From: Paraburkholderia ultramafica
GTDB lineage: Bacteria; Pseudomonadota; Gammaproteobacteria; Burkholderiales; Burkholderiaceae
Direction: 5' to 3'
NCBI RefSeq assembly: GCF_902859915.1
Contig: NZ_CADIKK010000016.1
Coordinates: 62,001-126,000 of the forward strand
Length of the DNA: 64,000 bases
This document shows positions 37,127-46,181 of this stretch, piece after piece; within the stretch, counting starts at the first letter, position 1; every line of letters starts with the position of its first letter. The notes under the pieces are model-generated. The model was given only the letters and a program-made list of their open reading frames with translations. It had not been told where the DNA came from and did no database searches. Made by a program: the position numbers and the translations under genes.

Positions 37127-38026
37127 TTACATTCTCTCGACGACGCGTTCGCCGAACAGCCCGGTCGGCTTGATCACGAGCACGGCGATCAGCACGCCGA
37201 ACACGAACACGTCGGTCCATTGCGACGACACATAGCCCGCGCCGAACGCTTCGAGCAGGCCGATCAGAATGCCGCCCGCCATCGCGCCCGGAATGTTGCC
37301 GATGCCGCCGAGCACGGCGGCGGTGAACGCGCGCAGGCCCAGCACGAAGCCCATGAAGAAATTGATCTGCGTGTAGTAAAGCCCCTCCATGACGCCCGCC
37401 ACGGCGGCCAGTACCGAACCCAGCAGGAAGGTCAGCTGGATCAGGCGCTCGACGTCGATGCCCATCAGGCGCGCGGCGTCCTGATCGATCGCCAGCGCGC
37501 GCATCGCGGTGCCAAGAAAAGTGTGGTGTACGAAGAAATACAGCGCCAGCATCAGCGCCAGGCTCGCCACGATTATGCCGATCTGCGCGAAGGTGATCTG
37601 CACGCCGTGGAGTTCGAATCCCGCCTGGCTTAGCACATGCGGATAGGTGCGAAAGCCCGCCCCGTAGATCAGCAGCACCCCGTTTTGCAGCGCCAGCGAG
37701 ACGCCTAGCGCCGTGATCAGAATCGACAGCCGCGGCGCGCGCAGCAACGGCTGATACGCGAGCCGCTCGATCAGCAGACCCAGCGCGCCGGTGACCGTCA
37801 TCGCGGCGACCAGGGCGATCAGCAGCGCCAGGGCGAGCGGCAGATGCGCGGACGCCAGCACCATCAGGCCGGTCCAGCCGATGAACGCGCCGACCATGAA
37901 CAGGTCGCCATGAGCGAAGTTGATCAGCCGGATGATTCCGTAGACCATCGTGTAGCCGAGGGCGACGAGCGCATAGAACGAGCCGGTCGTCAGCCCTTCG
38001 ATAACGAACTGGAAGAAGTCGCTCAT
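37127..38026 (-). CDS. livH: Branched-chain amino-acid-type ABC permease (LivH)
   Basis: A 299-aa inner-membrane permease with about eight hydrophobic helices. Family motifs: VALGYTMVYGIIRLINFAHG near the N-terminus and RAFTAAVLGGIGNIPGAMAG near the C-terminus. It lies 26 bp after livK and 3 bp before the livM-livG fusion, in the standard HAAT gene order. Confidence 0.95.
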   Translation of the reverse strand: MSDFFQFVIEGLTTGSFYALVALGYTMVYGIIRLINFAHGDLFMVGAFIGWTGLMVLASAHLPLALALLIALVAAMTVTGALGLLIERLAYQPLLRAPRLSILITALGVSLALQNGVLLIYGAGFRTYPHVLSQAGFELHGVQITFAQIGIIVASLALMLALYFFVHHTFLGTAMRALAIDQDAARLMGIDVERLIQLTFLLGSVLAAVAGVMEGLYYTQINFFMGFVLGLRAFTAAVLGGIGNIPGAMAGGILIGLLEAFGAGYVSSQWTDVFVFGVLIAVLVIKPTGLFGERVVERM

Positions 38027-38052
38027 GACGGGGGCGGCGCGCGCAATTCCGC

Positions 38053-39255
38053 TTACTTCATCGCTGCCCAGTGTCCGCTCGCATCCTGCCGCTGATAGGG
38101 CTCGAAGTTGTCGTTGTGCACGATGATGGTGATGTACACCGCTTTACTGCGGTCCCCCTTCGGATTGAAGGCGATCGTTCCAGTAGCTCCTGGGTAGTTC
38201 GAGATCTTGTGCAGAGCAGCGGTGATCGCGGCGGGCTGTGCCGATTTGGCGTCCGCGATGGCTTTCGCCGTGACTCCGACCGCATCGTATTCATAGACCG
38301 AGTACGGTCCCGGCCCTTGCCCGTAAGCCTTCGTATAGTCATCGACGTAGGCGTGCGCGCCGCTCAGGAACTGCGCGAGGGGGGCCGTCGTGATGATCAT
38401 GCCGTCGGCGGCGGGACCGGCCGTCTTCATCAGCGTGGGATCGTTGGTGGCGTCGCCACCCATGAAGGTCATTTTCAGACCCAGTTGCCGCGCCTCCTTG
38501 ACCATCAGGCCGGCTTCGGAGAAATAGCCGGTGTAGTAGATCACGTCGGGTTTCAGCGAGCCAACCCGCGTCAGTGTCGGCGAGTAGTCCATCTGACCGG
38601 GCGTGATCGAATTCGCGTAAACGACCTCGACGCCGTTCTTCTTCAGGGCTTCCACGGTGTTCTGCGCGAGGCCTTTGGAATAGGTCGTGTTGTCGTCGAT
38701 CACCGCCACGCGCTTCGCGTGCAGCACGTCTTTCATGAAGTTTGCCGCGAATGGACCCTGCTGGTCGTCACGGCCGATCGTGCGGAACACGTTGTCGTAC
38801 CCCATCTCGGTCAGTTGCGGATTGGTCGACGCATCCAGCACATAGGGAATCCCGGCGCGATGAAAGGTGGTCGATTCCGGCAGCGCCGCGCTGGAGCAAT
38901 AGCCGCCCGCTACCGCGACTACGCTCGCATCGACGAGTTTCTGGGCCGCCTGCACGGCTGTCTGCGCATCGCAGGCGTCATCCTCGGGCACCAGCTCGAT
39001 CTGCTTGCCGAGCACGCCTCCGGCCGCGTTGATTCTGGCGGCGGCGAGCTTCGCGCCATTGACGATGTCCGTGCCGGCATTGGCACTGCTGCCCGACAGC
39101 GGGACGGGCACGCCGATCTTGATGGTGGCGCCCTGGCTTAGCGCCGAACCGGGCGCCATGCCGACGAGCATGGCGAGAGCAGCCGCGATGGCCGTGACGG
39201 CCGTTTGCCGCAAGCCCCGATCTGCACCGGGCCAGTCATTCTTCTGAGCAATCAT
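38053..39255 (-). CDS. livK: Periplasmic substrate-binding protein of a HAAT-family ABC importer (LivK-like)
   Basis: A 400-aa exported binding protein. The signal peptide spans about residues 15-41 (AAALAMLVGMAPGSALSQ); the mature start ATIKIGVPVPLSGSSANAG is typical of Peripla_BP_6. Ligand-contact blocks are GYCSSAALPEST and GYFSEAGLMVKEARQLG. The ATG follows AAGGAG. It is the first gene of the seven-gene operon. Such proteins bind branched amino acids, amides, urea or aromatic acids; the ligand here is not readable, but the neighbouring DadA and DUF1989 genes suggest a nitrogen compound. Confidence 0.93.
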   Translation of the reverse strand: MIAQKNDWPGADRGLRQTAVTAIAAALAMLVGMAPGSALSQGATIKIGVPVPLSGSSANAGTDIVNGAKLAAARINAAGGVLGKQIELVPEDDACDAQTAVQAAQKLVDASVVAVAGGYCSSAALPESTTFHRAGIPYVLDASTNPQLTEMGYDNVFRTIGRDDQQGPFAANFMKDVLHAKRVAVIDDNTTYSKGLAQNTVEALKKNGVEVVYANSITPGQMDYSPTLTRVGSLKPDVIYYTGYFSEAGLMVKEARQLGLKMTFMGGDATNDPTLMKTAGPAADGMIITTAPLAQFLSGAHAYVDDYTKAYGQGPGPYSVYEYDAVGVTAKAIADAKSAQPAAITAALHKISNYPGATGTIAFNPKGDRSKAVYITIIVHNDNFEPYQRQDASGHWAAMK

Positions 39256-39573
39256 GTTAGTGACTCCTTATTGTGAAAGGGATCGGACGATCCGCCACTC
39301 GGCTATACGGGTGACATAAGAAACCTACGGACGGAAAGGGGCGATTGCACGGGATTCATGTCCGCCAGCCAGGTCGACGGCGTGACTGCTGGTTTCACCG
39401 GAGTGCTGGCACGAAAGCGCTCCTTTCATGATAGGAGGCGGTGTGCGTTGTGACGGTATAGGGTATTTGCGTATAAACGGTTACACAAAGGCGCCGGCAA
39501 TCCTCTACCTTTAAAAAGGCAGTGACGGCCGGCACCCGCGAACCCGAACGCGATACGACAGGATGACGCTGAA
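39256..39573. other. Divergent promoter region of the Liv operon and the isomerase gene
   Basis: A 318-bp gene-free region between divergent starts. Besides the palindrome at 39280-39293 it has a locally AT-rich segment (about 39455-39485, GGTATAGGGTATTTGCG) likely to hold the rightward promoter. No regulator gene is adjacent, so control must come from elsewhere. Confidence 0.4.
39280..39293. promoter_or_regulatory. Palindrome upstream of livK
   Basis: GGATCG-GA-CGATCC, a perfect 6-2-6 inverted repeat 25 bp before the livK start, next to its ribosome binding site. It could be an operator or a 5'-leader hairpin that affects translation. Pattern only. Confidence 0.35.
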
Positions 39574-40350
39574 ATGAGGGCAATTGCACAACAGGATGAC
39601 GCGTATGCGAGGCTCGATTTCACGCTGGACGACGGCATCTGCCGCCGCGCCGCGATCGGCCTCGTGGTGCTCGCCACCGATCATACGATCGAGCATGAGT
39701 GGCGGGGCTTGCTGAAGCAGGACGGCGTGGCGTTCTATGAAAGCCGCGTGTACAACTCGGCGGATATCACGCCCGAACGGCTGGCGGAAATGGAGGACCG
39801 CATTGCACCGGCGGTCGCGCTGATCCGTCCGGCCGAGCGTATCGACGTGGTGGCGTTCGGCTGCACGTCCGCGTCGATGGTGATCGGGGAGGAGAAGGTG
39901 TTCGCGCGGATTCGCGAAGCGCGCCCGGATGCCGCGACCACGACGCCGATCACCGCGGCGCTGGCGGCGCTTCGCGCACTCGGCGTCGAGCGCACCGCAT
40001 TGCTTACGCCCTACGTGCGTTCGATCAACGATTACATGCGCGACTATATCGAGTCGCGCGGCCACGGCATTACGCGCATGGCGTCGTTCGAGCATGCGAA
40101 CGATAACGAGGTGGCGCGGATCGATGCGGCGTCGTTGCGAACGGGCGTTGAGCGACTTGCGCGCAATGATGACGTGGATGCGATTTTCGTATCGTGCACG
40201 AGCTTGCGCATCGCCGGCTTGATTCCGGAGCTCGAGGCGGCGATCGGCAAGCCGGTGATATCGAGCAACTACGCGATGGCCTGGCACGCGTTGCGGCTCG
40301 CCGGCGTGCGAGATGGCGAGCCTCATCTTGGGCGGCTGTTTGCGCTATGA
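39574..40350 (+). CDS. Asp/Glu racemase-superfamily enzyme (maleate isomerase/arylmalonate decarboxylase-like)
   Basis: A 258-aa cytosolic enzyme of the aspartate/glutamate racemase superfamily. Two symmetric Cys motifs are present: C97 in FGCTSASM and C208 in VSCTSLRI, the pair used by maleate cis-trans isomerase (arylmalonate decarboxylase keeps only one). The overall length fits maleate isomerase. It is divergent from the Liv/ferritin/DUF1989/DadA operon and may act on the same imported compound or a breakdown product, as a racemase, isomerase or decarboxylase. The exact reaction cannot be read from sequence. Confidence 0.85.
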   Translation: MRAIAQQDDAYARLDFTLDDGICRRAAIGLVVLATDHTIEHEWRGLLKQDGVAFYESRVYNSADITPERLAEMEDRIAPAVALIRPAERIDVVAFGCTSASMVIGEEKVFARIREARPDAATTTPITAALAALRALGVERTALLTPYVRSINDYMRDYIESRGHGITRMASFEHANDNEVARIDAASLRTGVERLARNDDVDAIFVSCTSLRIAGLIPELEAAIGKPVISSNYAMAWHALRLAGVRDGEPHLGRLFAL

Positions 40351-40473
40351 CGTTGTAGTTTGAAACGCGACGCGACGCGACACGCCACGCCACGGTGAAT
40401 CCCACGCAGGTCCTGATTGCGGAAACGGATCAGGGGCGCGGTATCGTGGGACACCTTTCAAGTCTCACGCCGG

Positions 40474-43236
40474 TCACTTCCGGTCGTCGGAACGGCCGGC
40501 GCCAAGCCCTTCGAGTAACGGCCGCAGGGCGTCCAGTTCTGCGCCGAAGCCGCTCCAGTCTCCCGCCTTCAGCCGCTCGATGGCGCGGTCATAGTGGGCA
40601 AGTGCCTCGCGTGCGCGTGCGTCCGGCGCGTTCGTTGTGCCCCGGGCTGGCGACGCCGCTTGCGCGGTTTCCTTGAAAAGCGCCGCCAGCGCTTCGCCCA
40701 GGCTCTCCTCCATCACCACGCGCTCGCCATAGGCGGCGATCACGCGCTTTAACTCCGGCAATTGACCGGACGCCGCGCGCAAATAGAGCGGAGAAACATA
40801 GAGGATCGAGTTCTCGATCGGCACGACCACGAGATGACCGCGAATCACGCGTGAGCCCATCTGGTTCCACAGCGAGATCTGCTGTGAGATCCCGGTATTC
40901 TGCTGAATGCGCGCTTCGATCTGAAACGGCCCAAAGACCAGCCTGTCCTTCGGAAACGTAAAGACGATGAGCTTGCCGTACCCGGATGGATCGCAACGCG
41001 CCGCGAGCCACGCAATCATGTTCTCCCGCTGGCTCGGCACCATCGGCAACATGAGGATGAACTCGGCGCGTGCGTCGCCGGGGAGCCGCATGATCGTGTA
41101 GTACGGCGGCATCGTGCTGGCGGTGCTCTCTCCATCCATGCCGACCAGCTCCCGGGGAAACTGCCACAGATCCTCGCGGTTGTAGAAGACCTCCGGCTGA
41201 TCCATGTGATAGGCGCGGTAGAGCTGCGCCTGGATCAGGAACAGATCTTCGGGGTAGCGGATATGCCGCCGAAGCTCCGGCGGCATCGCGTCCAAAGGCT
41301 TGAACAGACCCGGGAAGATGCGCTCGTAGGTCCGCAGGAGCGGATCGGCGGGATCGCTGACGTAGAAATCGACCGTGCCGTCATACGCGTCGACCACCAC
41401 CTTGACCGCGTTGCGGATGTAATTGGCACCGTCGCCGAAACCCGGCGGGGAGTAAGGAAACCACTGGCTGACGGTGTAGGTGTCCTGGATCCAGAACAGG
41501 CGCCCATTGCTTGCGACGACATAGGGGTCATGGTCGAGCCTCAGGAACGGCGCGATCGTCCGAACGCGATCCTGAATGTTGCGGTGAAGCAGGATGCGGC
41601 TCTGGTCGGTGATATAGCCGCTCAGCAGGATGTTGGGATCGTCGAACTGCCAGGCGAACAGACTGCGTCGCGCCGCACCGCCGATGGCGACGCCGTCGCT
41701 CCCGCTGTATGTGGTGTATGCATTGTCCGCTCCTTTCGGATAGTCGAATTCGGCGACGTTGCCCTTCACGATCACGTAGTCGTGGCGGCCTTCGCCGAAA
41801 TAAAGACGCGGTTCGCGAATGGTTGGGCCGCCATTGGCGACCGGCGGAATATCCCGCAGATAGAAGAAGGGTAAGCCTTCAGCGGATTTCTCGGTGACCG
41901 GCGACATCACGACGCCGATGCCGTGCGTGAAGATAAGGTGCAGGTTCACCCAGGTTTGGGCGTTGGGCGGCAGCAGCGCCGGTTCCAGTTCGCGCGCCGA
42001 CAGCATCACCTGCCTGTACCCGGCGTCGAGTTGATAGCGGTCGATGTCCACCGAGAGAAATTTGTAGTAAGTCCTGATCTCCTGCAACTGTGCGTAGGTA
42101 TCCATCAACGGTTGCCCATCCCATAGCCGGATGTTGTCGATGGTGGCCCGATTGGCCTGCAGCGAGTCGAGCGTCAGTCCGGGCTCGGCGTTGAACGGTT
42201 TGACCGCAATCTGTGCGAGGCCGTAAGCCTGTCGCGTCAGCGCGATATTGTGCTGGATATAAGGTGTTTCCAGTTTCAGCTCGCTCGGTTTGACATAGAA
42301 GCGCTGAAACAGCGGCGGATAGATCACGGCGAACACCAACGCACTGCCGAAGACGAGCAGCGCGACGGCGACAGGCAGCCGGTAGCTGCGCTGGCGCATG
42401 TTGATCCAAAGGGCGACGGATGAGGCCGCGGCAAGGCCGACGAGCATCCACAGGACCGGCAGTTCGACGTGGACACTGGTATAGCTGGCGCCGACCACGA
42501 CGCCGTTGTCGCCATAGAGCAGCAGAAAGCGGTCGAGCCACCACGACCAGGCCAACACCGCGAAGAACCCGCCGAGCAGTGCCGAACCGTGCGTGATCGC
42601 GGCGCGCGAGAGCGTCCGTGGCGGCTGCTCCAGCGCGATGTCGCCGCGCAACCCGTAGACGGCAACCGTGACGATCGCGCTGCAGAAGAGGAGCCGCAGC
42701 AGCCAGTTCTTGACCGCGACATACACGGGCAGGGAGAAGAGATAAAAGCCGACGTCTCTGCCAAAGATCGGATCGCGCTCGCCAACCGGCACCTGATAAA
42801 CGAAGCGAAGCGCGAGGTCCCAGCTTGAGATTTCGCTGGCGGCGATAACGAGGCCGAAGACGATTGCAGCGCAGGCAATACTGGAGCGCCAGGGAATGCG
42901 AGGCGCGACCAGTTCGACCAGATCGCCAGCGACTACCGTTGTGGCCGACGGGTCGGCTGCTCTCGGCCACGAGATATCGACGCGCCTCGCGTAACGATGC
43001 GCGAGGATTCCGGACAGCCATATCAGCCCCGCCGAGGCTGCGAACACGATGGCAAACAGTAGCGCTTTCGTGGAGAGGAGGGTCCAGAAAACGCCGCCGT
43101 AGCCGATCGAAGAGAACCACAGCCAGTCGACCACGATGCCGGTGATGCGTCCGACAACAATCAGGCCGGCGATGATGGCCATCGCCATGATCGCATAACG
43201 TCTCAGGCGCACGCCGGACTTCACTCCCGACTGCAT
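40474..43236 (-). CDS. UPF0182 family large membrane protein
   Basis: A 920-aa protein. The first third holds about seven membrane helices (IMAMAIIAGLIVVGRITGIV onward); the remainder is a large soluble domain, probably periplasmic, with the UPF0182 blocks GVVMSPVTEKSAEGLPFFYL, PRLYFGEGRHDYVIVKG and NPPG-like QWFPYSPPGFG. The start at 43236 is chosen for AGGAGAGACT directly upstream; an in-frame ATG at 43257 lacks this. A coiled, Ala-rich C-terminus ends the protein. The family is widespread but has no assigned function. It stands alone, upstream of the IS element. Confidence 0.9.
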   Translation of the reverse strand: MQSGVKSGVRLRRYAIMAMAIIAGLIVVGRITGIVVDWLWFSSIGYGGVFWTLLSTKALLFAIVFAASAGLIWLSGILAHRYARRVDISWPRAADPSATTVVAGDLVELVAPRIPWRSSIACAAIVFGLVIAASEISSWDLALRFVYQVPVGERDPIFGRDVGFYLFSLPVYVAVKNWLLRLLFCSAIVTVAVYGLRGDIALEQPPRTLSRAAITHGSALLGGFFAVLAWSWWLDRFLLLYGDNGVVVGASYTSVHVELPVLWMLVGLAAASSVALWINMRQRSYRLPVAVALLVFGSALVFAVIYPPLFQRFYVKPSELKLETPYIQHNIALTRQAYGLAQIAVKPFNAEPGLTLDSLQANRATIDNIRLWDGQPLMDTYAQLQEIRTYYKFLSVDIDRYQLDAGYRQVMLSARELEPALLPPNAQTWVNLHLIFTHGIGVVMSPVTEKSAEGLPFFYLRDIPPVANGGPTIREPRLYFGEGRHDYVIVKGNVAEFDYPKGADNAYTTYSGSDGVAIGGAARRSLFAWQFDDPNILLSGYITDQSRILLHRNIQDRVRTIAPFLRLDHDPYVVASNGRLFWIQDTYTVSQWFPYSPPGFGDGANYIRNAVKVVVDAYDGTVDFYVSDPADPLLRTYERIFPGLFKPLDAMPPELRRHIRYPEDLFLIQAQLYRAYHMDQPEVFYNREDLWQFPRELVGMDGESTASTMPPYYTIMRLPGDARAEFILMLPMVPSQRENMIAWLAARCDPSGYGKLIVFTFPKDRLVFGPFQIEARIQQNTGISQQISLWNQMGSRVIRGHLVVVPIENSILYVSPLYLRAASGQLPELKRVIAAYGERVVMEESLGEALAALFKETAQAASPARGTTNAPDARAREALAHYDRAIERLKAGDWSGFGAELDALRPLLEGLGAGRSDDRK

Positions 43237-43594
43237 AGTCTCTCCTATGCTGGCCATCGCCCATGCCTTGCTGCGATCGGATCAATCGCGCACCGCCGAT
43301 CTGCCGGGAGCGCGGCCGAACGGCCTGTCAACGCAGCCGGATAGTCCGCGCATTGCCGCCCCATGACCTGCGCGATGCGAGTTCGGATGGAGCGGGTTCA
43401 GGCCGGTTGAATGATTGTAGTTCGGTGTGGCTATTGACGTCGGCACCGCGCGTAAACGGCCACTCGTTCAGGGCAGGGTGCAACGGACCGCGCATGACCG
43501 CCAAGGCCGGGAACTCGCCGGCGAATTCCCCCCGACTGGCCGCCGTGCTCCGAAACGCGCCGCAAGGGTTGCACGATGGTGACCGGCAGCAACG
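43237..43594. other. Gene-free stretch between UPF0182 gene and IS element
   Basis: It should contain the UPF0182 promoter. No other feature recognised; the right edge is the IS inverted repeat. Confidence 0.4.
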
Positions 43595-43616
43595 GGTCGA
43601 GAGTGTGTGAAAACGC
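43595..43616 (+). repeat. IS1182-family left terminal inverted repeat
   Basis: 22-bp end with core GAGAGTGTGTG; matches the right end at 45211-45232 with three mismatches (positions 3, 16 and 21). Confidence 0.8.
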
Positions 43617-43659
43617 ATTGATCGCCTAAACTGAATCAACGCACTGGGCCGGGTGACTC

Positions 43660-45105
43660 ATGAAGCGATTCGTTGAAGGCGATGACCCTAAGCAGGTCGC
43701 ACTACTTCCCGAATGCGTCGATGACTACATTGGACAGGACAATCCGGTGAGAGTCATCGATGTCTTTGTCGACGAACTGGACCTTGCGGAACTCGGTTTC
43801 GACGGCAGCACGCCGGCGATCACGGGTCGCCCGTCCTACCATCCGGGTGTGATGCTGAAGATCTATATCTACGGATACCTGAACCGGATACCTTCGAGCC
43901 GGCGTCTTGAGCGTGAATGTCAGCGCAACGTCGAGCTGATGTGGCTAACGGGACGTCTGGCTCCGGACTTCAAGACGATCGCCGACTTTCGCCGCGACAC
44001 TGGCGCAGCCATTCGCAATGTGTGCCGGCGTTTCGTCGAACTGTGTCGCGGGCTAAAGCTGCTATCCAGTGACATGGTGGCAATCGATGGTAGCAAGTTC
44101 AAGGCATCAAACAGTCGCGACAGGAACTACACTGCCGGCAAGATCGACAAGCGTCAGCAACAGATTGAGGAAAGCGTTCAGCGATATCTCGACCTGATTG
44201 AGACCGCAGACCGGACCAGTCCAACAGGTTTCGATGTGAAGACCGTGCGCCTGTACGAGAAGATCGCCCGCTTGCGCCAGCAGATGCGTGAGCTTGCACG
44301 GGTCAAGAAGCAGCTAGAAAAACAACCGGACAAACAACTGTCGATGACGGATCCAGACGCACGGTCCATGGCAACAAGCGGAAGAGGCTCCGGCATAGTG
44401 GGCTACAACGTTCAGGCCGCCGTGGATGCGAAGCATCACCTGATCGTCGCACACGAGGTGACGAACGTCGGAAACGATCACGGGCAACTTAGCGGAATGG
44501 CACTGTCAGCGAAGAGCGCGATGGGCAAGCCGAAGCTGAAGGTTGTGGCTGACCGGGGTTACTTCAGCGGCCCCGAGATACGGACATGCGATCTGAACAA
44601 GATCAGAGCGTACGTTCCCAAGCCACTCACTTCCGCATCAAGGAAGAAAGGTCTCTTCACGAAGGCCGACTTTGTGTACGAGTCAAACAGCGATGTGTAT
44701 CGATGCCCTTCTGGCGAGCGTGCCATTCATCAATTCAACACCGTTGAGAACGAAATGACTCTGCGGGTGTACTGGCCCAGCGCCTGCCCGCGTTGCCATC
44801 TGAAGGAGCGATGTTCGCCCAGCGACTATCGCCGCATCCGACGATGGGAGCACGAAAATACACTGGAAGCCATGCAGCGCCGGCTTGACCGGAAGCCCGA
44901 TGCGATGACCATCCGCCGAAGTACGGTCGAGCATGTCTTCGGTACGCTCAAGCACTGGATGGGTCCTGCACACTTCCTGACCAGGACGCTTGGCCGAGTG
45001 AGTACGGAGATGAGCCTTCAGGTATTGGCCTACAACCTCAAGCGGGTCATGAACATACTTGGGGTTGCCGAGATGATGAAGGCCATGAAGGTGACCGGAA
45101 GCTAA
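43660..45105 (+). CDS. IS1182 family transposase
   Basis: A 481-aa DDE transposase. The N-terminal DUF772-type domain (LAELGFDGSTPAITGRPSYH, YGYLNRIPSSRRLEREC) is followed by the catalytic core with acidic residues in VAIDGSKFKA, KVVADRGYFS and STVEHVFGTLKHW. A Cys-rich insert CPRCHLKERCSPSDY precedes the last part. Full length, with no frameshift. Confidence 0.95.
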   Translation: MKRFVEGDDPKQVALLPECVDDYIGQDNPVRVIDVFVDELDLAELGFDGSTPAITGRPSYHPGVMLKIYIYGYLNRIPSSRRLERECQRNVELMWLTGRLAPDFKTIADFRRDTGAAIRNVCRRFVELCRGLKLLSSDMVAIDGSKFKASNSRDRNYTAGKIDKRQQQIEESVQRYLDLIETADRTSPTGFDVKTVRLYEKIARLRQQMRELARVKKQLEKQPDKQLSMTDPDARSMATSGRGSGIVGYNVQAAVDAKHHLIVAHEVTNVGNDHGQLSGMALSAKSAMGKPKLKVVADRGYFSGPEIRTCDLNKIRAYVPKPLTSASRKKGLFTKADFVYESNSDVYRCPSGERAIHQFNTVENEMTLRVYWPSACPRCHLKERCSPSDYRRIRRWEHENTLEAMQRRLDRKPDAMTIRRSTVEHVFGTLKHWMGPAHFLTRTLGRVSTEMSLQVLAYNLKRVMNILGVAEMMKAMKVTGS

Positions 45106-45124
45106 AGCCCAGAGGGGCTTTCTT
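45104..45124 (+). terminator. Terminator-like hairpin after the transposase
   Basis: AAAGCCC-AGAG-GGGCTTT at 45104-45121 overlaps the TAA stop and is followed by a short T-rich CTT. The hairpin is symmetric and could act on both strands; the T tract is weak. Confidence 0.55.
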
Positions 45125-45210
45125 GCGCCCGCGATGTTCGACTAGCGCAAGCTCGACGTATTAAACTCTATCGACCTGACCGGTGATCTCGCGCTCAGCG
45201 GAAAAAAATG

Positions 45211-45232
45211 GTGTTTCCACACACTCTCGGCC
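45211..45232 (-). repeat. IS1182-family right terminal inverted repeat
   Basis: Inverted copy of the left end, core CACACACTCTC on the plus strand; 19 of 22 positions agree with 43595-43616. Confidence 0.8.
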
Positions 45233-45261
45233 AGTTTGAGACATTCGACATTTTGGGGCGA

Positions 45262-45273
45262 ATTGTCGACAAT
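45262..45273. promoter_or_regulatory. Orphan 12-bp palindrome ATTGTCGACAAT
   Basis: A perfect palindrome of the TTGTnnACAA form, common in GntR/FadR-type operators, 30 bp beyond the IS right end. The gene it might once have served is not seen; no start codon follows it on either side. Confidence 0.3.
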
Positions 45274-45383
45274 CTAGTCGTGGCCCACGTACTGGATCCT
45301 CACTCAGCCGAGGCCTACCTTTAAATGTTTCAGCTTCAATTTCCGGCGCGAAAACATCCGTCAAAGTGGCTCGCGATATCGCC

Positions 45384-46175
45384 TCACGGAGTATGTGTCG
45401 TCGAAGTCAAAGCATTGGTCGTGGCATCATCTATCGTCCGTGTGACCGACAGGCCCCGATCGCGCTGAAAACGCCCGATGGCCGCAGTGGTCTTTGCACC
45501 AATGATTCCATCAATCGGACCCACTGAGTAACCAAGCTGCAACAGTCGACTTTGCACACCGGGGATACCCAGATTTGGAGCTGCTAGCACAGGCGTCTCT
45601 TTAACGATTCGGATGGCTTTTCCAGTCGATGCGTCCCACGTGACCCGATACTTGTCGCCGCCCGCGCCGGTCGAAAATAGGTATTCGATCGTTTTTTCCT
45701 TCTCCTGGAACGTCGCAGATTCCGCCTTCACCTGAACCGTGGGGATCCCTGATACCTGACCCGCGGCGTCCCGCGCTTTCGGAAGCACGGAAAGCACATC
45801 AGAAGATGAGTTTCGAGCTTCGTTAAATGTTGCCAGTCCAAAGGCAAGGAACAAGAGAACCGAACTCGCAGCGAGAATGAAGGAAAGGTTCGCGCACGCC
45901 ACTGCGGCGGCGCCATTTCTCCCTTCTCTCAGGTAGTTGATCAAGAATCCCTGAGAGGCAACCCCGAAAGCAATAGACGAAGCAAGCCCGACCCACGAAG
46001 TCACGAGAAGTATGATCTGGTACTCTGCGGTGGTCTTGCCTAAGAGGTTCGCCGAGAATGTCACTGAAAGCGCAAACAGCGCGCTGGACAAAGTAACTAT
46101 CGTCTTCGTGAAGTCATTTAAGACGAACCACCCGCTCGGGGCATCATCTGTAGGTGGCGGGGGCATAATCGCCAA
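45384..46175 (-). CDS. Membrane protein with C-terminal peptidoglycan-binding domain
   Basis: A 263-aa protein. Three hydrophobic helices lie near residues 27-47, 54-76 and 92-114, then an extracytoplasmic linker and, at about 200-255, a PG_binding_1 repeat (QSRLLQLGYSVGPIDGIIG, AKTTAAIGRFQRDRGL). With the N-terminus inside, three helices put the peptidoglycan-binding domain in the periplasm. The gene below 46182 ends just upstream of its start with a 6-bp gap, so the two form a unit. Base composition is lower in GC than the surroundings, suggesting acquired DNA. Function is unknown. Confidence 0.8.
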   Translation of the reverse strand: MAIMPPPPTDDAPSGWFVLNDFTKTIVTLSSALFALSVTFSANLLGKTTAEYQIILLVTSWVGLASSIAFGVASQGFLINYLREGRNGAAAVACANLSFILAASSVLLFLAFGLATFNEARNSSSDVLSVLPKARDAAGQVSGIPTVQVKAESATFQEKEKTIEYLFSTGAGGDKYRVTWDASTGKAIRIVKETPVLAAPNLGIPGVQSRLLQLGYSVGPIDGIIGAKTTAAIGRFQRDRGLSVTRTIDDATTNALTSTTHTP

Positions 46176-46181
46176 CTGCTT

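Larger units (their letters stand above)
43595..45232 (+). mobile_element. Complete IS1182-family insertion sequence
   Basis: A 1638-bp element bounded by 22-bp imperfect inverted repeats (19 of 22 identical): GGTCGAGAGTGTGTGAAAAC at 43595 onward and the complementary end at 45211-45232. It encodes one full-length transposase and a terminator-like hairpin after it. No target duplication is evident. Both ends and the gene are intact, so it may be active. Confidence 0.88.

Noticed and set aside
35246..37633. 795-codon plus-strand open frame opposite the Liv genes
   Set aside because: Antisense composition artefact (Arg/His/Gln/Asp-rich); the minus-strand ABC genes are unmistakable.
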